Source: Xanthostigma xanthostigma
Taxonomy: Eukaryota > Arthropoda > Insecta > Raphidioptera > Raphidiidae
Direction: 5' to 3'
Length of the DNA stretch: 64,000 nt
NCBI GenBank assembly: GCA_963575645.1
Contig: OY754464.1
Location: forward strand, 81,380,948 to 81,444,947
The notes under the pieces are model-generated. The model was not told the DNA's origin, ran no database searches, and saw nothing but the letters and a program-made list of their open reading frames with translations. Position 1 is the first letter of the stretch, and each line of letters starts with the position of its first letter. Both the position numbers and the translations under genes were made by a program. This document shows positions 24,501-33,500 of the stretch, in pieces.

Positions 24501-27500
24501 TTGTCTGTAAAGTCGGTTTACGGATGATAGTTTTACGTGATAACGTATTCCGTAATACATAACCTAAATTTTAGTAGCTGTCAAACTTGGGCCGAAGCAT
24601 ACTGCGCTCTCGCTTGCACGCACAGGGTCAGGCGGAACGTTAGGAACGTTACACTTTTTCGTGCGTGCAGCTGGTGTTTCATCAATTTATAAGACGTTAT
24701 CACGTCAAAAAAACCACGAGAGGGCGCAAAAGTCGCCTGTCAAAAGATACTTTGAGCTTAATAATACAATTTAATTTACTTATTTTGAGAGAAAAATAAC
24801 AGTTAAAAAATCGGTGGGGGTCAATTTGACAACAAATAAAAGTTTTTAAACACTGAAAGGAAAATATTTTTTAATAATTTAGGTTCATATACATATAAAA
24901 GCGTAAAAAAAACCTTTAATATGAAAATGCTCAGTTTTATATTTAAGTCACAATTAATTTTCAATAACACTCTTTATTTTGACCCCTCTACACTGTATTC
25001 CCCCTTAATCCTCCACTGGCTGCAGATGATTTCATTCATGGCATTATTCCAAGACACACTGTGGAGATATTTTGTGTGCAATTACTCCATTCAGGGAACT
25101 ATTGTTGCAATATTCGAGGGATTTTGATAAAATGAGCCACGAAAAGCGTTTCAAAGAACAGTTTAGACTTCATCAGTAAATTATAACCTGCTCGGAAGCC
25201 ATCAATAATTCAACTTACAGATGTGACCTTGGAAAGTATTGGGTCTTAAAAACATAATGAAAGTTTTGTAACATAATTATTTAAAAAATGTTAAATTGAT
25301 CTTGTTAAAAATTGGTTGTCTGTAAAGTCGGTTTACGGACGATAGTTTTACGTGATAACGTATTCCGTAATACATAACCTAAACCTCCCAAAATTTGGTT
25401 TCAATCCGCTTATCCTTGGTGTCGGAATGATAAGAAATGTCAAAAGTGACGTTTGCAACTGTCAAAGTATTATGTTCTAATAATAATTAGTTATTCTAAT
25501 ACTTAACTTAGAAGGCGTTGCATTTCACAAAATACTAATGTCAAAAGATTGAATTAAACATTAGAAATGCAGCCGTTTTCATGTTAAGACAAGACATACG
25601 TTATCTTCTAATTTCCATGTACGGCAAACAAAGACGCCAGACCGCGTCGCGCCATGCATTCGACAACATTGCATTTATACAGCTATTTTTCTATATAAAT
25701 TTGTATAAAAAAAAAAAAAAATTGGTTGTCTGTAAAGTCGGTTTACGGACGATAGTTTTACGTGATAACGTATTCCGTAATACATAACCTAAATTTATAT
25801 AATAATTATAATAATTCGAATCTATGATATTGCATCTTTCGCTTCAAATTTAGGTTAATTTTTTTTATTTAAATTTTTTTATTTAAATTATTTCTTCGTA
25901 TTTATTTTAAGTCTCAAAGATTAGCTGTCATAATATTTATAAAACAATTGTTTCACTGTTTATAATATAAAATTCCAAAACCTACTTACAATATTTAAGT
26001 ATTTTCATACGTCAAAAAATTGATTTTTATAATGGTAAAATTTGTAAGAAAACGACTTTTTCGAGAGATGAGACCTAGCTAAAACGATTTTTTGCCCCCC
26101 AAAATCCCTTTTCAGTAAATTTTATCCAAATCGTTAGGGCCGTTTTCGAGAAAAGCACGCACAGGGTCAGGCGGAACGTTACGCGTTACGAACGTTAGGA
26201 ACGTTACGCGTTAGGAACGTTACGCGTTAGGAACGTTACGCGTTAGGAACGTTACGCGTTAGGAACGTTACGCGTTAGGAACGTTACGCGTTAGGAACGT
26301 TACGCGTTAGGAACGTTACACTTTTTCGTGCATGCAGCCGGTGTTTTATCAATTTATAAGACGTTATCACGTCAAAACTGTTTAGGCAAATTCTGTTATA
26401 CGAAATCTATGTAAAATGTTCTCCTCTTTCGTTTAAGACTGGTTTCAAACCGATCTGATTTAAATTGAGCGAGAAATTAGCAAAAAGCACGCCCAGGGTC
26501 AGGCGGAACGTTACGCGTTACGAACGTTAGGATTTAGGAACGTTACACTTTTTCGTGCATGCAGCCGGTGTTTTATCAATTTATAAGATTGGTGATTCAT
26601 CAATTTATAAGACGTTATCACGTCAAAAACTTAAAAGAACAAGTCGATATAAAACGCTGTTCCAAGAAATGATTCTAAAATTTAACTGCCAAACAAAAAA
26701 AAAAGAACTTGAAAATTACCGTTAAATATTCTACCTATATCGAAACTTAAACAAAACATCGTAAATTATTGAAAACAAAAACTAAACAAACTTTGAGAAC
26801 AAATTGCAATTTATGTGAAATGCATAAATAATAACCACAAAATTTTCAGAATCTGCAGCCCTGTTTTTCTTCTTCAATTATACCTACCAGAGATTTCGCG
26901 CAATTTTCAAAGTTTCAATAAACAATTTGTGTTTGTTAAATTTACACAAAAAGTATAAAAATAAACATCAACCTATATTAAACTTCATTTCATTTAAATC
27001 AAAATACCTTCTGCTCACATTAAATTATTTATGTCAGTATTTTGATATTAGCGCCAGCTTCGCTGAAGCCTTTATTCAAATAAGCTTTTGAACCTCCGGT
27101 ACTAAAATATATACTTAATAAAACTAACAATGAAAACCGATATGATTCCACAACAACTTCCGGGTTCATCTAAATATAAAAGCTATACGGGTTTTAAATA
27201 ACGCTTAATACAGTGCTTTGAACCAGGAAGCTTTTACGCTTTTCATATCACTGCTGATAAATCGTTTTCTGTAAATAAAAAAAAAAACAGGGAATACCAC
27301 ACCCGAAAATAACAAAAAATATTCTTTTTATAACACGAATATGTAATAATAAATAAGTAAAAAAAAATTAATATACCACGTTTTTAAAAAGAACTAAAAA
27401 GTATAAAATAATTTTTTCAATGATAGCTACTCGCTACACTTCTTATATAACTGTCGCATGCGCCCCACGTTTTTCGTTTCAAATCCTACAAGTTACAAAA

Positions 27501-30500
27501 AATATGTTTTATTATCTTTTTTTTAAGTTAATAAAAACGGGGTAAAACAAAAACACATCGTAAAAACATAAGAATATTATATGAGCTATGGGGGTCGAAC
27601 CCGCGACCTTCGCGTTGTTAGCACGACGCTCTAACCAACTGACCTACGACCAATTATTGCAAGGCGTCGTACAACGGTGAATAAGTAAGAATGAATTAGA
27701 CGTATTTATTAAAATTTCTTTTATTATTTTCTTCTTTATTTTAGTATTTTCTCGTATTGTCATCTAATTCTGAGTTATGTTATGTTCCGTCCGACATACA
27801 CGAAAAGCAAGTTAAGGAGGTTGAGCCGTTTTACGAAGATAATGAAAAAAATCTGAAATAAAGTTTTTTTAATAGATTTTTTTATGACAAAATTTTCTGT
27901 AAAAAATCCAAAATCATTAGATAATTTATAAAGTCAAAATTTTAAAAAAACTTTAACATGTAGTCTTATGGAAAATATGTCAATCTAGCATGCAAAAGGT
28001 ACATTTTAATTTTTTGCAAATAACCAAATAATGTCAGCAGTTCCAAAAACTAACTATGTAAAGCATTGATGTCTTACGCATATTTTAATATTTTTTTCAA
28101 TTTAATTAGGAGACTTTTAATCAATAAAAAAATTATTAATCTCAGCACTTTTCAATTATGGACTTTTATTCTTGACAATTTTTACTGAATTTTCAACTTT
28201 TTTAATGATTTAATTTTAATTTTTATTATTTCTAATTTCTTTTTTAAATTATTTACTGCAAATAACATGTAAAATACAAATATTTACATAAATTTATTTT
28301 TCTAACCTAACTGTACAAATTAAGTAAAATACTGAAATAATTAATAATATTAAAAAAAAATTATTTATTATGACAATAATTTATTGGTATCATCGACACC
28401 CTTTTGTAAAAATCTATTATGGAAAAGTTCCCATTTAGAATTCGACTTACTTTTGATTGGGACTGTAACGGATCAACCTCCTTAATATGAACGTGGTAAA
28501 ATGAAGTTATTGCATGCCAGGAATCCACTTGGGGGGGAAGAGTCAAGCTCTGGACCAGAGACAATAAGTGACAACTTTATTAAAATTCCCGGAAATTATG
28601 TCCATTATTTTCACGAGTCAGTTCGGTAATGTTGGACGAAATTTCACCAAAATTTATACAAATGTTGTGGGGCACAACATACTTGCAGTCCTAGCTTCTC
28701 CACCTCCAGAAAGAACCTACCGTTGTATTTTCGTATCTAGCTCCGAACAGTCTGATCGGACAATTAAAGTGAACATAGATAAAAATACTTATAATAAAAA
28801 AATGTTCTGTTCTTGATTCAGCTTATACCTAAGGCAGGCTAGCAAAAGAGGCTCAAGATCAAATATAGTTTTCAGCGCGCTGCGGAAAAATACGAGTATA
28901 ATCTAAAAGGCTCGGAAGTTAGATGCGAATGCGGGCTTGCGCTTGTACAGTCTGTTGAAAAACTACAAACTCGCAACTCAACAAAATTAAAATAACAATA
29001 ACAACTTGACAATAGCGTACTCGACCGTACTTTAAAGCATGGGAAAGCGACAAGTGACAAAGGCAACGAGCGTTCACGGCCAATCAACGACGAACGCTCG
29101 TTCCGTGCAGGTAGTTGGGAGATGGTGGGAGTCTCAACGGCTCTAAAATGTGCCTTTGCGACGCTGTTTGTGACTAACTTCCGAATCTTTTAGATCCGTG
29201 GCGCGTATTATAACGGCACAGGGCGCAGAGCCTGGACGGGCACAGATCAGTACATTTTTCAAGGGCGCATGTTATAGAAGCTCGCAACCGGGCGCAGAAA
29301 AGGCTAGTGACTAGTGACGACATTGGCGGCAAGTGAACGATATTTGTCAAGTGAACAAATCGTGTAATTCCGACTTGAAATGAATGTTTCAGTTCAGTGT
29401 TCTTTCCGGTTTTCAGCTGAGCGGAGTTTCATCCCGGCCAAACCGCATGTTTCGCAATATAAGAGTACAGCCTGGGAAGCTGCAAGGCCTCTATAGGCTA
29501 TTTGTGTGCGTGCGTTCCATGTGCTCTGCCGAGAGGCCTGGGTTAAAATCAATAATCAACAAAGAACAACGTGCCACAGCCACCGGCATAATACGGTTCA
29601 GTTTTCCCTATATAACGCGTTTACGTAAATCATTATCATTACCAATCTATACTAATCTATACTAATATATAAAGCTGAAGAGTTTGTTTGTTTGTTTGAA
29701 CGCGCTAATCTCAGGAACTACTGGTTCAAATTGAAAAAAAATTTGTTTGTTGGATAGCTCATTTATCGAGGAAGGCTATAGGCTATATAAAATCAGGCTA
29801 CGACCATTAGGAGCGGAGCATTAATGAAAAATGTTCCAAATGTATCTAAAAAATAAGCTTCTATTCAGGTGAAATGCACTAAGTATACTCATATTAGCGA
29901 TGCAAGAATACGACGCCAGCTAGCGCAATCGGTAGAGCACAAGACTGTCAATACCAGGGTCGTGGGTTCGAGCCCTACGTTGGGCGAATGCATTTTTATT
30001 TTTTTTTTTATTTTCTACATTGCTTTCTTTTAAGGCTTACATTAAAATTTATTTTAATTTTATTTAATTAATTAAAAAAAATAGTTTAAAAAAGTATAAA
30101 TACTGCTTTTTATCGACAAAAAATTTTGATAGGTAACTCCGATCATCATGAAATTTGGACACAACATTCATCTCGGTAAACTAATATTAATGTGTGTACT
30201 CATGTTCCTCCCTTCTCCATTCGTTCTTTTACACCCGGGTGAAACCGGACGGGACCGCTAGTATATTATAAAGCTGAAGAGTTTGTTTGTTTGTTTGTTT
30301 GAACGCGCTAATCTCAGGAATTACTGGTTCGAATTGAAAAAAAAATGTTTTGTTGGATAGTCAATTTATCGAGGAAAGCTATAGGCTACATAATATCACG
30401 CTACGACCAATAGGAGCGGAGCATCGATAAAAAATGTTGTAAAATGTAACTCAAAATTTGTCAGTCCGACAAAAACTTTTGAACGGTAACTCCGATTATC

Positions 30501-33500
30501 ATGAAATTTGGACACAAAATTCATCTCGGTAAACTAAGATGAACGCGCATGCTATGTCCCACCCCCCATTCGTTCTTTTGCACCCGGGTGAAACCGGGCG
30601 GGACCGCTAGTTGAATTATAAAACTCAAAACATTTTCGTAATTCGACAAACGTTTAGCTATTAACAATACCAATCACAAAATACCAGCGTGTAAAATGAT
30701 ACAAACACAGATAAGTGAAATTAAAGGCATTATTTTCTAAACAAGAAGTTGAAAAATTTAATTTAATCCAAGGTCGAGTAAATATTACCACACGCATTAG
30801 TCAAACTGTTTAAACACGTAAATTATATACAGTCAAATGCAAATTTAATGCATAATGCATTTTACAGTCTGAATAATGAGTGCCAACCATTACAAAAAAA
30901 AACACACTTTTTCTTTCTGCACTGACTTGAATGTCACAAATAGTATTCGCGCTCGCTTTGTCGGTTTTACGTTGCCTTAATCCAAGCATAACCCGATAAA
31001 AAATCCCTATATTTTAACTTTTCGGTTACATATGTATAGAAACCTACCCCTAAAGTATTATTTTTTGACGTGATAACGTCTTATAAATTGATGAATCACC
31101 AATTTTATAAATTGATAAAACACCGGCTGCATGCACGAAAAAGTGTAACGTTCCTAACGTAACGTTCCTAACGTACCGTTCCTAACGTAACGTTCCTAAC
31201 GTAACGTTCCTAACGTAACGTTCCTAACGTGACGTTCGTAACGCGTAACGTTCCGCCTGACCCTGTGCGTGCTTTTCTCGAAAACGGCCCTAACGATTTG
31301 GATGAAATTTACTTAAAAGGGATTTTGGGGGGCAAAAAATCGTTTTAGCTAGGTCTCATCTCTCGAAAAAATCGTTTTCTTACAAATTTTATCATTATAA
31401 AAATCAATTTTTTGACGTATGAAAATACTTAAATATTGTAAGTAGGTTTTGGAATTTTATATTATATGTAAACAGTGAAACAATTGTTTTATAAATATTA
31501 TGACAGCTAATCTTTGAGACTTAAAATAAATACGAAAGAAAGAAAGTTAAAAAAACAATTATATTATATGGTGAGTAATTTAAATAAATAAAATTAACCT
31601 AAATTTGAAGCGAAAGATGCAATATCATAGATTCGAATTATTATAATTATTATATGTAGAATTTAGGTTATGTATTACGGAATACGTTATCACGTAAAAC
31701 TATCGTCCGTAAACCGACTTTACAGACAACCAATTTTTTTTGTAATTTTATTACACAAATATATCTTGGTTCCCATAAGACACCTGCCTCTAAAATTTCA
31801 CTCGAATCGATTGAAAGATGGCGGAGTTATGTGACATCATATATTATTTTATTACTCTCTATATTGCTAGCAAAGATCGGGAGAAAGACTTAAACACTAC
31901 GGTGCAGACATTTATACGTCTGTCTCACTTATTATAGTACTCTGAGTCTCATGCGCATGTCCGTGAATGGATGCGCTTCAATTTGCACACGGAACTAAGC
32001 TGTGAAAGGGAGGTGGTTTGCTCTATTCCACTTACTAATTGCCCCACTACAGACGCGACACTTGCGCACAACGGGTCAAGTAAAAAGAAAGAGTCATTTG
32101 CTGTCTCACTTCATGGACCACGCTTCCACTTACGGCCACTAGCAATATAGAAGTTATTAAATATATGTATGTGTGACATACGGACAGACAGACGGACGGA
32201 AATGACGAAATTATAACAGTTCCGTTTGAAACGAAATTCTTTGCAATTTGACACTTACCTGATTCTTTTCTTAATCCAAACAGGACGCCACAGATAGGGA
32301 TCCGTCGTGTAGTTCAGGGCAATGACTCTAACGCCGGGACAATCTTTTGGCAACCAGTCTTTAGGCCAACACTTCGAATAAGGAGCCTTCTCGCCACAAC
32401 TTTGCAGGCGTCGCTTTTCAGCACATCCACAAATATTACGGTTTTTGTTAAAGCGTCGCGAAAAATTATCAAATCTAGTATAATTGTTTGTACAATTGTC
32501 AAAGAAAACTTTATTATTATTATCGCTAAACTGTCTATCACTACCGTCTATTTCATCTTTATTATTATCATTATTATTATTATTGGAAACGTTTAAAACA
32601 TCAATATCACCGCTATCGAAAACATCGTCGATATTTTCAAGAACGCCTTTAACATCCTCAATCAACTCGTTGACGTTATCGTCACAAACCGATCGTTTTT
32701 TGTTATTCTCGCGCACCAATTGTTTCGTTCCATCAGCACTTTCGATATTGTCAAGTACTCCTTTGACGTCTTTGATGATATCGTCGACTTCTTCTTTGCT
32801 GAACGACCGCTTCCTGGTGCCGTTCTCTTTGTTGACCGCGTTGTCGATCTGTTCGAGAACGTCGTCGATGACTTCGCTGACGTTTTCGTCGCGTTTTCTT
32901 TTGTTCGCCTCGTTTGCATTGCAGCAGGCCGTGCAATTGGCCGGCAACGAGATGCTCCGCTTCATTCTTCCGGGAAACGGCGACGCCATCGTTTTCGACG
33001 GCGTGCTGACGGCGCTGTATCCGCCGCCTCCGTTTCGGATGATCTCGATGCGATCCACGTGTTTCTTGGCGCTGTCCCAAGCGCCCTGCCGCCACGTGTT
33101 GACGAGGGAACCGTGCAGACCGTGGATGAAGATCACGTCGGCGCGGATTGGCTCGCCGACTGCCGGTTCGACGAGAACCGTGCAGCTGACGCTCTTCTCC
33201 GGTAATTCCCCGCTTGCCGTTTCGCTTGTTGGAGACGCGAGCTCTATCTGAGGCTGTTGTTGTTCCAGAGCTTTGTTTTCTTTGCGCGCCGTGCGCAATT
33301 TGATGAGACGCAGAATTGGCTCAATCGTCGTCGACGGATATAAAACTGCTCCTGTTAAAAAAACAAAATATGTCAGATACACTTTTTATCGATTTCAAAA
33401 AAGGAGTATTTGAAATAAATATTATGTAATTTTCATCCCAAATAAAAAGGACCTTATGGGATTTGGTTCTCGGTTAAATATAGAAAATGGTTTTATTACA

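Larger units (their letters stand above)
25313..26629 (+). mobile_element. TTGGTTGTCTG element, long copy with a nested copy
   Basis: Same ends as 24497. The inverted relative 34364-35380 lacks the inner insertion and so shows the empty site. The nested copy is 25722-26377. Confidence 0.75.
15691..32258 (-). other. SERAC1: SERAC1 intron 2 (16.6 kb)
   Basis: Single intron inferred from perfect phase agreement between exons 2 and 3. It holds the THAP exon, two tandem Helitrons, hAT and other MITEs, three minisatellite elements, and two tRNA-like sequences. The stretches at 16426-17460, 20756-21590, 26630-27370 and 27660-28890 contain nothing else I can name. Confidence 0.8.

Noticed and set aside
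26178..26318. CRISPR-like array
   Set aside because: Units are contiguous 16-bp repeats without unique spacers in eukaryotic DNA; it is a minisatellite.
28361..28564. Minus-strand frame SLTLPPQVDSWHAITSFYHV as an exon
   Set aside because: Protein-like and with a plausible donor (AAA|GTAAGT), but no partner exon or family could be found.
29914..29986. Functional tRNA gene
   Set aside because: Anticodon stem does not pair, the anticodon loop is altered, and it sits inside a Helitron with a second copy elsewhere.
32484..33251. 255-codon open frame on the plus strand
   Set aside because: Antisense shadow of SERAC1 exon 2; the minus strand has the conserved hydrolase motifs and splice phases.
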